DNA of 7,775 nucleotides from an uncultured Lachnospiraceae bacterium. Lineage in GTDB: Bacteria; Bacillota; Clostridia; Lachnospirales; Lachnospiraceae. The translations under genes were made by a program, and so were the position numbers. The DNA lies in contig CADCPL010000264.1 in NCBI GenBank assembly GCA_902803305.1, positions 1 through 7,775 on the forward strand, given 5' to 3'. The notes under the pieces are model-generated. The model ran no database searches and had not been told where the DNA came from. It was given only the letters and a program-made list of their open reading frames with translations. This document shows positions 1 to 6,598 of the stretch, in pieces. How positions within the stretch are numbered: the first letter of the stretch is position 1; each line of letters opens with the position of its first letter.

Positions 1-1127
1 CCCCAGACGAGATACTTGCTCTCATATCCGTGCCACATGCCCGTAAGAGCCCACACGGCTATCATGGGCAGATAGATCGGAACACGCTTCCCTATTCCCT
101 CTCCGATATGCATCCTGCACCATTTCCCGAACCGGAGTATGCTCTTGTTCACCGAGAGCGGATAAAACACATAGTCCCTGAACCATGTACCGAGTGTGAT
201 GTGCCATCTGGTCCAGTACTCGGAGATCCTCTTGGAGAAGAACGGTCTGTAAAAGTTCTCCGCGAGCTTTATTCCAAACAGCTGCGACACCCCTACCGCT
301 ACATCGATACCACCGGAAAAATCCCCGTATATCTGGAAGGCATAAAAGAATATGCAAAGCAGAAGGTACGGTCCCTTGTATATTTCCCTGAAAGACACGC
401 ACGAAGCCACATATGCCGACAGCCTGTCCGCAATGATGAGTTTCTTGAACAGTCCCCAGCATATACGGTAAAGCCCGGATGAAAATCCCATTATGTCAAA
501 ATTCCTGCCTGCAAACAGTTCTTTCTGAAGATCCGCAAATCTTGATATCGGGCCCTGTACGAGCTGCGGGAAGAAGCTTATGAACAACAGGAATCGCAGA
601 TAGTTTTTTTCCGGTTTGACCCTGCCGTAGTATACGTCGATAACATACCCGATGCTCTGAAACGTGTAAAACGACATTCCGAGCGGAAGTATGAGCGACG
701 GCTGCGGAACCAGATTTACATTTCCGGTAAGCGTCAGTCTGAAATAATTAAAATATGCAACTCCGATATCAAGATACTTAAACGTAGCAAGTATCCCGAC
801 ATTTACAAGTACCGCAAGCAGCAGGAACCGCTTCTGTTTTTTCTTGATACCGGCTTTGTATGCCTTCTTTTCTTCCCTGCCGAGTTCTTTTCCTTTTTCC
901 GCAATATATCCGTCTCTTGCTCCGGCAAGCCTGTCCATCATGTATGCGGCAAAATACGCACATGCCGAATTGATCAGGATATATATGAGATACCCCGGAC
1001 CGGCAAACCAGTAAAAAACAAAGCTTGCGATCAGCAGTACGATCCATCTGAACCTTGACGGAATGATATAGTACAGTACCAGCACCGCAAGAGTGAAGAA
1101 TAAAAATTGAACGGAAATAAGCGACAT
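1..1127 (-). CDS. MBOAT-family membrane O-acyltransferase (DltB/AlgI-like), C-terminus cut by window edge
   Basis: A single open frame gives 375 residues from the ATG at 1127 with no stop before the window edge, so the C-terminus is missing. The protein is multi-pass hydrophobic with the marks of the membrane-bound O-acyltransferase family: FFPQLVQGPISRF near 185-197, YGDFSGGIDVAVG near 270, TRWHITLGTWFRDY with His309, and TGMWHG with His366. The two histidines match the conserved MBOAT pair, the second being the proposed catalytic residue. A lysine- and glutamate-rich loop covers about 66-100. The start codon overlaps the stop of the upstream carrier gene (TAATG) and has only a weak ribosome site, so translational coupling is likely. 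By family, the protein would move an acyl or aminoacyl group from the carrier across the membrane to a surface polymer. The LPLGMSFYTFQS and PQLVQGPISR segments remind me more of AlgI-type MBOATs than of classical DltB, so I give no symbol. Family assignment is firm; substrate is inferred. Confidence 0.9.
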   Translation of the reverse strand, partial: MSLISVQFLFFTLAVLVLYYIIPSRFRWIVLLIASFVFYWFAGPGYLIYILINSACAYFAAYMMDRLAGARDGYIAEKGKELGREEKKAYKAGIKKKQKRFLLLAVLVNVGILATFKYLDIGVAYFNYFRLTLTGNVNLVPQPSLILPLGMSFYTFQSIGYVIDVYYGRVKPEKNYLRFLLFISFFPQLVQGPISRFADLQKELFAGRNFDIMGFSSGLYRICWGLFKKLIIADRLSAYVASCVSFREIYKGPYLLLCIFFYAFQIYGDFSGGIDVAVGVSQLFGIKLAENFYRPFFSKRISEYWTRWHITLGTWFRDYVFYPLSVNKSILRFGKWCRMHIGEGIGKRVPIYLPMIAVWALTGMWHGYESKYLVW

Positions 1128-1354
1128 TACTCGTCCATGAGCCTTTCAACAAGATTCCAAATGTCCTGCATGGAGTTAAAGTTCTCGGGAACCATCTGCT
1201 CCGCAGTGATCTCAATATCAAAGGTATCCATGAGTTCACCGACAAGCGTGATCACATCAAAGGAATCAAATATCCTCCTGTCGATCAGACCTGTCTCGGT
1301 TTCATAATCCACTTCCGGATGGATACCGGTCAGTATCTCTTTTAACTCTTCCAT
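1127..1354 (-). CDS. dltC: DltC-like acyl/aminoacyl carrier protein
   Basis: This 75-residue acidic protein has the size and pattern of a peptidyl or acyl carrier protein (DltC is usually about 78). The phosphopantetheine site is the DSF motif, with Ser31 as the attachment serine, followed by a helix (VITLVGELMDTFDIEI) typical of the carrier recognition helix. It should accept an activated amino acid from the adenylating enzyme encoded just upstream and present it to the MBOAT protein encoded downstream. The start lies one base after the stop of the adenylation gene, with an AAGGAG site inside that gene 7 nt before the ATG. The stop TAA shares a base with the MBOAT start. The placement between the adenylation and MBOAT genes favours a DltC role over fatty-acid ACP, but D-alanine as cargo is not proven. 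Confidence 0.88.
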   Translation of the reverse strand: MEELKEILTGIHPEVDYETETGLIDRRIFDSFDVITLVGELMDTFDIEITAEQMVPENFNSMQDIWNLVERLMDE

Positions 1355-1355
1355 A

Positions 1356-2873
1356 TCACATCTCCTTGATATATTCTTTTAGTTTCATCCTGTCGGCTTT
1401 GCCGTTACGAAGTACCGGCATCGCTTCAAGTCTTCGAACCTCATTGGGAACCATGTATCTGACGAGTCTCTTTTTAAGTTCTTCAAGCAGTTTTACATCA
1501 TCATACTCATCAGACTCATAGAACATGATTATCTTATCTTTATCTTTGTCATGAACGCAAAGTGCATTCCTGACACCGGGCAAAAACGACGCCGTGGCTT
1601 CGATCTCTCCAAGCTCGATCCTGTGTCCCATGTGCTTTATCTGATAATCCTTACGGCTGATGAACACCAGATCACCGTCTTCGTTATACTTTGCCAGATC
1701 ACCCGTGCGGTATATCCTCTCGGGGAAGTACGGATTGAGCGGATTCTGCACGAATACCTCTGCTGTCTTTTCGGGAGAATTATAATAACCGAGTGCAAGA
1801 CATGTTCCTCTTACGCATATCTCGCCCGCTGCATCCTTTCTCTTGATGAGCTTGTTATCCTCATCGAGCAGGAACACCGCCGAATTATGAAACTGCGTTC
1901 CGATCGGGATCGTCTCCGACTCATCATACTTTCTTTTGCAGTAATAGTACGTACATACACCGGTTATCTCGGTTGGGCCGTAGATCTGTATGAACGTTAC
2001 ATCCGGCAGGTTTTCGAACCAATAGTTATAACACTTGACCGGCATTGCTTCCGCTCCGAATACGACCGTTCGAAGCGCCGAAGGCTTTAGCGTTTTAAAT
2101 CCTTTAAATGTTGATATCATCTTGAGTGCAGACGGCACCCAGCGTATGAATGTTATCTTATGCTCTTCCAGATACTGAAGGAGCTTTAGCGGCACGGAAA
2201 AGTAAGGAAGCGGGACTATGCCCATCGTTGCTTTTTCGTGGATGGTACAGTATATGTCGATAAGTGATGCATCAAAATAAAACGGTGCCTGGCTGGCAAC
2301 TATGTCCTCATGTCCTATCGGGACCGCACTACAAAACTCATCCATGTAATCTATGAGGGATGCGTGTCCTACCACAACTCCTTTCGGTACACCTGTAGAA
2401 CCGGAAGTATACAGAACATAGACCGGATCGGTATCAAGGACTTTTGACAGTCTGTCTTCAATAAGCTCATCGTCTATCTGGTCCGTGGCAAATTCTTCGA
2501 TAAGAAACACGTGATTGCAGTATGTCTTTGCGACATCATAATGCGAGATATCCGTTATGATCCCGACAGGCTTGAGATTTTCCATCACAAGCTGCAGACG
2601 GTAGTCAGGCATACCCGTATCTATCGGCGAATAGAAATTGCCCGAGTACATGGTACCGAAAAAAGCCGCGATCGCCATAGGTGATCTGTCCATATATACG
2701 GCAACGGGACGGTTCGATACCTGAAGTTCCCGTATAAGTCTTGTCGCTATGCTTCTTGCGATAATGTCAAGCCGGCCGTATGTCAGTTTTATTGACTCAT
2801 CAAAATATGCGCACTTATCCGGACACTCTTTCGCGGCATTCTTAAGAAAATCCGTAACAGTTCTACAAGCCAT
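1356..2873 (-). CDS. dltA: DltA-like amino-acid adenylating enzyme (D-alanine--carrier ligase family)
   Basis: 505 residues, the normal length for DltA and other stand-alone adenylation enzymes of the ANL superfamily. The core motifs appear in order (numbered from this ATG): YTSGSTGVPKG at 155-165 (ATP P-loop), FDAS at 200-203 whose Asp should hold the substrate amino group, YGPTEITG at 298-305, YRTGDLA at 388-394, GHRIELGEIE at 416-425 and NGKADR at 490-495 with the catalytic Lys492. It would form aminoacyl-AMP and load the neighbouring carrier protein, in the cytoplasm. Where D-Ala-specific DltA has FCGE this protein has FGAE, so the Cys thought to favour D-Ala is absent and the substrate may differ. 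I chose the ATG at 2873 because AAAGGA lies 7 nt before it; a GTG at 2876 is possible but only 4 nt from that site. The gene is 16 bp downstream of the Nudix-PgeF gene and 1 bp upstream of the carrier gene. Confidence 0.88.
   Translation of the reverse strand: MACRTVTDFLKNAAKECPDKCAYFDESIKLTYGRLDIIARSIATRLIRELQVSNRPVAVYMDRSPMAIAAFFGTMYSGNFYSPIDTGMPDYRLQLVMENLKPVGIITDISHYDVAKTYCNHVFLIEEFATDQIDDELIEDRLSKVLDTDPVYVLYTSGSTGVPKGVVVGHASLIDYMDEFCSAVPIGHEDIVASQAPFYFDASLIDIYCTIHEKATMGIVPLPYFSVPLKLLQYLEEHKITFIRWVPSALKMISTFKGFKTLKPSALRTVVFGAEAMPVKCYNYWFENLPDVTFIQIYGPTEITGVCTYYYCKRKYDESETIPIGTQFHNSAVFLLDEDNKLIKRKDAAGEICVRGTCLALGYYNSPEKTAEVFVQNPLNPYFPERIYRTGDLAKYNEDGDLVFISRKDYQIKHMGHRIELGEIEATASFLPGVRNALCVHDKDKDKIIMFYESDEYDDVKLLEELKKRLVRYMVPNEVRRLEAMPVLRNGKADRMKLKEYIKEM
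1362..1367 (-). promoter_or_regulatory. Ribosome binding site of the carrier gene inside the adenylation gene
   Basis: AAGGAG is read on the minus strand within the last codons of the adenylation gene, 7 nt before the ATG at 1354. The site fixes the carrier start and implies that ribosomes finishing the first gene can restart on the second. Confidence 0.85.
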
Positions 2874-2880
2874 CACAATA

Positions 2881-2886
2881 TCCTTT
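2881..2886 (-). promoter_or_regulatory. Ribosome binding site of the adenylation gene
   Basis: AAAGGA on the minus strand lies in the 16-bp gap after the Nudix-PgeF stop codon. It is 7 nt from the ATG at 2873 and 4 nt from the in-frame GTG at 2876, which favours the ATG. No promoter-like pair is evident in the gap, so this gene is probably transcribed together with the upstream one. Confidence 0.75.
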
Positions 2887-2889
2887 CAT

Positions 2890-4116
2890 TTATCTTCTCA
2901 TTATCACGCAGGCAAGGCTACCTCTGCTGCCGTTTGAGTACCTGTGTGAAAAATATTTCCGCGGATGACACATTGTGCACTCTCCGACCGTATCAATATT
3001 GGCCTTGGGCACACCGAGCATTATAAGCCTCTGTCTTACAACACCCCGAAGATCGAGCATGAACTTATCTCCCCTTTTATCATAAAAAGACGGCGCGCAT
3101 TCCCCTATCAGGTCATTTACCGCTTCCACCACCTCAGGTCCTACCTCAAAACAGCATTTATCTATTGCGGGACCTATGGCAGCATGTATATCAGCGGGCT
3201 GCGAGCCAAGGCTTATAAAAGCATCCACGGCGTTCTTTTCTATGTCAGCCACGGTGCTTCTCCATCCGCAATGTACGGCACCGACAGCTCCTGTCCTTTC
3301 ATCCTCCATAAGGAGCGGAACGCAGTCTGCGGTAAAGATCGCAAGAGGTACATTCGGGCGGTTCGTTACATAACCGTCGCATACATTCATCTCTCCTTTG
3401 CCGTAGGCAGGCCGAAGATCCTTCTCGTCCGCGATATGCACTTTATTTCCATGGACCTGCTGTCCGCATACGAATGTTCTTTGATCGATCCCCGCGCTGC
3501 CGAGGAACCTGTTCCAGTTTTCGATAACTCTTGCGGCCTCATCCCCCCGGTTCATCCCGAGGTTGAGCGATCCGTAATCCCCTTCGCTCACTCCACCCGC
3601 TCTTGTTGAAAAGCCGTGCGGGCATGACAGAACGGATGACTTTATCGTCTCAAGCTTTGTTGCCAGATCCTCACATCTGACAAGCTTATCTCCCTCATAC
3701 TCTACGAGCATGTCGATCTTTTCTCTTCCTTCAAGGAGCGGCTTAAGAAAAAATCTGTCTCCTTCCCATGTAGGAAGATCAAGTACTTTATCCGCCGGGA
3801 TCCACGAAAGCCGGCCTTCATCACACTCTTTTTTGCATGTGCCATGATACTTCCACGCCGAGTACAGGTACATATCTTCATTTTCCCATTTATCGGATAT
3901 GAACTTTATCACTCCGTGAAGGCGGTAATCCGTAAGTGTAAGACCGGTCTCCTCATACACTTCACGCAGAACACACTGCTCTGCGGTCTCACCTTCTTCA
4001 AACTTACCGCCGACTCCTATCCACTTTCCCTCGTTGAGATCATTTTCTTTTTTCGTACGATGCAGCAGGAGCCATTCGTTATTCTCGTTACGGATATAAC
4101 ACAGCGTGGAATTCAT
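2890..4116 (-). CDS. pgeF: Fusion of a Nudix (8-oxo-dGTP diphosphatase-like) domain and PgeF (YfiH/laccase-domain) protein
   Basis: 408 residues holding two complete enzymes. Residues 1 to about 150 are a Nudix hydrolase: the box runs from Gly37 to Leu59 (G-x5-E-x7-REVYEETGL, perfect match), and the N-terminus STLCYI and the segment GKWIGVGGKFEEGE resemble MutT/YtkD-like 8-oxo-dGTP diphosphatases. From about 158 to the end is a PgeF/YfiH domain: HGFSTRAGGVS at 167-177, then His222 (QQVHG), Cys265 (TADCVPLL) and His282 (VHCGWR), the metal-binding trio of the family. PgeF proteins protect peptidoglycan from L-Ser misincorporation, and relatives cleave or deaminate purine nucleosides. The frame stays open up to 4215, but I take the ATG at 4116: the protein family begins with M-x-x-T-L-C-Y-I, and a TATAAT box ends 7 nt before it. 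No ribosome site is visible, so the message may be leaderless. First gene of the operon with the adenylation, carrier and MBOAT genes. Confidence 0.9.
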   Translation of the reverse strand: MNSTLCYIRNENNEWLLLHRTKKENDLNEGKWIGVGGKFEEGETAEQCVLREVYEETGLTLTDYRLHGVIKFISDKWENEDMYLYSAWKYHGTCKKECDEGRLSWIPADKVLDLPTWEGDRFFLKPLLEGREKIDMLVEYEGDKLVRCEDLATKLETIKSSVLSCPHGFSTRAGGVSEGDYGSLNLGMNRGDEAARVIENWNRFLGSAGIDQRTFVCGQQVHGNKVHIADEKDLRPAYGKGEMNVCDGYVTNRPNVPLAIFTADCVPLLMEDERTGAVGAVHCGWRSTVADIEKNAVDAFISLGSQPADIHAAIGPAIDKCCFEVGPEVVEAVNDLIGECAPSFYDKRGDKFMLDLRGVVRQRLIMLGVPKANIDTVGECTMCHPRKYFSHRYSNGSRGSLACVIMRR

Positions 4117-4123
4117 AAACGCC

Positions 4124-4129
4124 ATTATA
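4124..4129 (-). promoter_or_regulatory. Candidate -10 box of the Nudix-PgeF/dlt-like operon
   Basis: A perfect TATAAT on the minus strand ends 7 nt before the ATG at 4116 and overlaps an alternative in-frame ATG at 4125. The predicted transcription start is at 4116-4117, on the start codon itself. No good -35 hexamer is seen at the expected distance (4147-4152 reads GTGCGC), so an activator or another element may be needed. Confidence 0.6.
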
Positions 4130-4144
4130 CACCATTTTACCTTA

Positions 4145-4175
4145 TTGCGCACACATATTACATGTGTGCTATAAT
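4145..4175 (+). promoter_or_regulatory. Candidate extended -10 promoter of the MATE exporter gene
   Basis: TGCTATAAT forms a perfect extended -10, with TATAAT at 4170-4175. A weak -35 candidate TTGCGC lies at 4145-4150 with a 19-bp spacer. Counting from the -10, transcription would begin at about 4182-4183, at the A of the ATG or one base before it. Confidence 0.6.
4149..4169. promoter_or_regulatory. Inverted repeat, candidate operator for the divergent promoters
   Basis: GCACACAT and ATGTGTGC form a perfect 8-bp inverted repeat with a 5-nt spacer (ATTAC). It lies between the -35 and -10 of the MATE promoter and covers the place where the -35 of the opposite promoter would be, so one dimeric repressor could control both directions. 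No regulator gene of a known operator type lies next to it. Confidence 0.5.
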
Positions 4176-4182
4176 CACTGCT

Positions 4183-5553
4183 ATGAGCGATCAAATGGAC
4201 AGCGCAATGCTTCAATACAATAAGATGACGCAGGTGCCGGTCACGAAACTGGTACTTCAGCTTGCGATCCCGACAATACTGAGCATGATGGCAACAACTA
4301 TATACAACCTTGTTGACACCGCTTTTGTCGGTACCCTCGGAACATCCGCCAGCGGCGCGGTCGGAGTAGTGTTCGGATTTATGTCGATACTGCAGGCCTT
4401 CGGGTTTCTGTTCGGTCAGGGCGCAGGAAGCCTTCTGTCGAGAAAGCTCGGCGCCAAAGAGGCAAAAAACGCAAGCCTCGTCGCTTCCACCGGATTCTTT
4501 GCATCTTTTCTGTGCGGGATCATCGTAGCAGTTCTGGGATTCATATTCGAGGACAGGCTGATCATGATGCTCGGAAGCACCGAAACCATAGCACCTTATG
4601 CCAGGGCATATCTTAAATACATAATGATCGTCGCCCCGTTTTGTTCATCAAGCTTTACACTCAATAACATGCTCAGGTATGAAGGGCGTGCAAAGCTCGG
4701 TATGATAGGCCTTCTCTCGGGCGGGATATTGAACATCGGCGGCGATGCACTGTTCATATTCGGCATGAACATGGGAATAGCCGGTGCCGGCCTGTCAACG
4801 GCCATTTCTCAGGTGATCGGTTTTTCCATACTTTTGTACATGTTCCTCTCAGGCAGGACCCAGACAAAGCTGACGCCCGCAAATATATCATTTGCCGAGC
4901 GCCTTCCTCTTGAGATAATCGAACTCGGATTTCCCTCTCTTTTGCGTCAGGGACTCGGCAGTTTAGCCACGATACTGGTCAATTTTAAAGCTGCAGAGTA
5001 TGCCGGCGATGCCGGTGTGTCCGCAATGACGATAGTCACGAGAGTCGCCTTCTTCCTGTTCGCCATAGCGCTCGGCATTGGGCAGGGGTTCCAGCCTGTC
5101 TGCGCATTTAATTACGGGGCGGGAAAATTCAGACGTCAGCGTGAAGCATACAGATTCACCCTCATCCTTTCGCTCATCGTGCTCGCGGTACTTACATTAT
5201 TTGCGATGATCTTTTCAGGCAAGCTCATTCAGATATTCCGAAACGATCCCGAAGTCATATCGATCGGCACCCGTGCCCTGAGACTTCAATGCGTCGCACA
5301 GATCTTTCTTCCCATAGTCATGGTCACCGAAATGCTGATGCAGTCGAGCGGCAAAAAAATCCCCGCCGCAGTCTTATCAGCACTGCGCGGGGGGCTACTC
5401 TTCATTCCTCTTCTTATGATCCTGCCGTATTTCCGCGGACTTGACGGTGTGATGGAATCACAGCCGCTGTCTTACATCCTTGCGGTCTTCCCTGCGATAT
5501 TCATGGCAAGATGGTTCTTCTCCATAACTCCCAAAGACGATCTTCCGGAATAA
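4183..5553 (+). CDS. MATE-family multidrug/cation antiporter
   Basis: 456 residues, the usual MATE length, with about 12 predicted membrane helices in two homologous halves. Family marks include the first helix LAIPTILSMMATTIYNLVDTAFVG (27-50) with its conserved proline, GQGAGSLLSRKLGAKE (78-93), NNMLRYEGRAKLGM (161-174), GGILNIGGDALFIFGMNMGIAGAG (180-203), and in the second half FPSLLRQGLGS (250-260) and GIGQGFQPVCAFNYGAGKFRR (298-318). These proteins export organic cations and drugs in exchange for Na+ or H+ across the cytoplasmic membrane; the substrate here is unknown. The frame is open back to 3844, but that part lies antisense to the Nudix coding sequence. I chose the ATG at 4183, 7 nt after TATAAT. 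There is no ribosome site before it or before the later ATGs at 4195, 4207 and 4225, so a leaderless message is plausible. Stop codons of this gene and the DegV-family gene face each other across 13 bp. Confidence 0.9.
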   Translation: MSDQMDSAMLQYNKMTQVPVTKLVLQLAIPTILSMMATTIYNLVDTAFVGTLGTSASGAVGVVFGFMSILQAFGFLFGQGAGSLLSRKLGAKEAKNASLVASTGFFASFLCGIIVAVLGFIFEDRLIMMLGSTETIAPYARAYLKYIMIVAPFCSSSFTLNNMLRYEGRAKLGMIGLLSGGILNIGGDALFIFGMNMGIAGAGLSTAISQVIGFSILLYMFLSGRTQTKLTPANISFAERLPLEIIELGFPSLLRQGLGSLATILVNFKAAEYAGDAGVSAMTIVTRVAFFLFAIALGIGQGFQPVCAFNYGAGKFRRQREAYRFTLILSLIVLAVLTLFAMIFSGKLIQIFRNDPEVISIGTRALRLQCVAQIFLPIVMVTEMLMQSSGKKIPAAVLSALRGGLLFIPLLMILPYFRGLDGVMESQPLSYILAVFPAIFMARWFFSITPKDDLPE

Positions 5554-5561
5554 GCCGGATC
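5539..5561. terminator. Weak hairpin between converging MATE and DegV genes
   Basis: TCCGG (5544-5548) can pair with CCGGA (5555-5559) around a six-base loop that contains the MATE stop codon. The flanking GAT and ATC could add pairs only with a bulge. No clear T-run follows on either strand, so an intrinsic terminator here is doubtful; it may be a weak or Rho-assisted stop. Confidence 0.25.
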
Positions 5562-5566
5562 ATTCA

Positions 5567-6430
5567 TTATCTTTCGCTTGCCAGGAAGAATAACGCGATG
5601 GTTCCGGGACCCGCATGAGATCCTATTACCATACCGATCTGCGTGATGAGCGCACATGAGTTGCCGCCCTCAGCCATGATCATCTTCTCAAGCTCTTTGG
5701 CATCTTCAAGGCTGTCTCCGTGAGATATGAAGTATATCCCGTTCTGCGGATCCTGAGCCGTTTCCATGTATTTTTTGGCAATAGCTTTAAGAGACTGAGT
5801 CCTGCCTCTTACTTTCATCATATTGATAAGGCATCCCTCGTTATCAACATGAAGGACCGGCTTGATACCGAGCACTCCGCTCGCAAAAGCCGCAGCAGCA
5901 CTTACTCTTCCGCCGCGTTTCAGATATACGAGATCCTCAACGGTAAACCAATGTGCCACTTTGAACAGGATTTCCTGAACATACTTCGCATTCTCTTCTA
6001 TATCCGCTCCGGCTTTCTTCTTTTCCACGGCCAGATACAATATAAGGCCCTGACCGGCCGATGCTGCCAGTGTATCTATCGTGATCAGCTTTCTTTCGGG
6101 ATAAGCTTCGCGAAGTTCTTTTGCCGCCATCATCGCCGAATTTGATGTTGCCGAGATACCCGAAGAAAATCCGAGATACAGTATATCCTTTCCTTCCCTG
6201 AGGGCTTCCTCGAACATTTCCTTAAAGGTCTCGGAATTAACGGCGCTCGTCTTGCTTACCGCACCGGCGCGCATCTTGGCATAGAATTCGCTCTTTTCCA
6301 TCTCGCCTTCGTCATGTTCTATGCCATCCTCAAAGCGGAAAGTCAATCCGCGAAATCCCACTCCCCATTCGCGAAGTGTGGCAAAATCTATATCGCAGCC
6401 GGTATCCGACATGATAACATAATCGCTCAT
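5567..6430 (-). CDS. DegV-family fatty-acid-binding protein (FakB-like)
   Basis: 287 residues, full length for DegV. The N-terminus has the SDTGCDI strand-loop, then SKTSAVNSETF at 59-69 with Thr61, GFSSGISATSNSA at 87-99, WFTVEDLVYLKRGGRVS at 161-177 and IGSHAGPGTIAL at 269-280 with His272. Thr61, the serines at 89-90 and the late histidine correspond to residues that bind the fatty-acid carboxylate in FakB proteins. In Firmicutes these proteins present fatty acids to the kinase FakA to make acyl-phosphate for phospholipid synthesis; no fakA is in the window, and lipid preference cannot be read from sequence. The start at 6430 is supported by AAGGAGG 4 nt upstream and by a good sigma-A-type promoter. 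The gene is transcribed alone here, divergent from the DUF1836 gene and converging on the MATE gene. Molecular family is certain; cellular role is inferred. Confidence 0.92.
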   Translation of the reverse strand: MSDYVIMSDTGCDIDFATLREWGVGFRGLTFRFEDGIEHDEGEMEKSEFYAKMRAGAVSKTSAVNSETFKEMFEEALREGKDILYLGFSSGISATSNSAMMAAKELREAYPERKLITIDTLAASAGQGLILYLAVEKKKAGADIEENAKYVQEILFKVAHWFTVEDLVYLKRGGRVSAAAAFASGVLGIKPVLHVDNEGCLINMMKVRGRTQSLKAIAKKYMETAQDPQNGIYFISHGDSLEDAKELEKMIMAEGGNSCALITQIGMVIGSHAGPGTIALFFLASER

Positions 6431-6434
6431 ATAT

Positions 6435-6441
6435 CCTCCTT
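6435..6441 (-). promoter_or_regulatory. Ribosome binding site of the DegV-family gene
   Basis: AAGGAGG on the minus strand ends 4 nt before the ATG at 6430. It is the strongest Shine-Dalgarno site in the window and contrasts with the absence of any at the MATE and Nudix-PgeF starts. Confidence 0.85.
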
Positions 6442-6478
6442 AAATACAAATGCAAAAATTCATCTGATATACAATATT

Positions 6479-6507
6479 AGATTACCAAGTGAGCGATACT
6501 ATGTCAA
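6479..6507 (-). promoter_or_regulatory. Sigma-A-type promoter of the DegV-family gene
   Basis: A perfect TTGACA (6507-6502 on the minus strand) is followed after 17 bp by TAATCT (6484-6479), which keeps the first two and last -10 bases and has a TGG extension. The start is predicted near 6472, giving a 5' leader of about 40 nt. Confidence 0.6.
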
Positions 6508-6520
6508 TAGAAAATAAGTG

Positions 6521-6549
6521 ATGAAATCTAGATACTTGAATGATATAAT
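6521..6549 (+). promoter_or_regulatory. Promoter of the DUF1836 gene
   Basis: TGATATAAT gives an extended -10 with TATAAT at 6544-6549. ATGAAA at 6521-6526 is a partial -35 match with a 17-bp spacer. Transcription should start near 6556, leaving a leader of about 43 nt. The -35 hexamers of this promoter and of the divergent DegV promoter are 13 bp apart, back to back. Confidence 0.55.
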
Positions 6550-6566
6550 GTGATCAACATATTATC
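6542..6566. promoter_or_regulatory. Imperfect palindrome over the -10 and start site of the DUF1836 gene
   Basis: GATA-TA-ATGT is mirrored by ACAT-AT-TATC about a centre at 6554, with 8 of the 10 outer positions paired. It covers the -10 box and the predicted start site, a typical repressor position. The adjacent gene encodes a putative DNA-binding protein, so autorepression is a reasonable guess. Confidence 0.4.
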
Positions 6567-6586
6567 GCGCGACTGACAGAACGCGT

Positions 6587-6592
6587 AAGGAG
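6587..6592 (+). promoter_or_regulatory. Ribosome binding site of the DUF1836 gene
   Basis: AAGGAG lies 6 nt before the ATG at 6599 and fixes that start over the later methionines. Confidence 0.85.
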
Positions 6593-6598
6593 AATGCT

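Noticed and set aside
778..1245. Minus-strand ORF overlapping the carrier and MBOAT genes in another frame
   Set aside because: Shadow of two well-supported genes; its residue composition is not protein-like.
1551..2090. 179-codon plus-strand ORF
   Set aside because: Lies wholly antisense to the conserved adenylation domain and shows no recognisable motif.
2965..3609. 214-codon plus-strand ORF
   Set aside because: Lies antisense to the PgeF domain, whose metal-binding motifs show which strand codes.
4088..4135. A 15-codon minus-strand leader ORF (MVYNGVYEFHAVLYP) with AAGG 4 nt upstream, overlapping the Nudix start out of frame
   Set aside because: It begins upstream of the TATAAT box that I take as the promoter, so it would not be on that transcript. 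It becomes worth reviving if transcription starts further upstream.
3844..4182. N-terminal extension of the MATE frame by 113 residues
   Set aside because: It runs antisense through the Nudix coding sequence, has no MATE homology, and the promoter at 4170-4175 lies inside it.
4117..4215. 33-residue N-terminal extension of the Nudix-PgeF protein
   Set aside because: It overlaps the divergent promoters and the MATE start, has no ribosome site, and the family N-terminus begins at the ATG at 4116.
6526..6533. ATCTAGAT 8-bp palindrome in the DUF1836 promoter spacer
   Set aside because: Too short and AT-rich to separate from chance; the larger palindrome at 6542-6566 is the better operator candidate.
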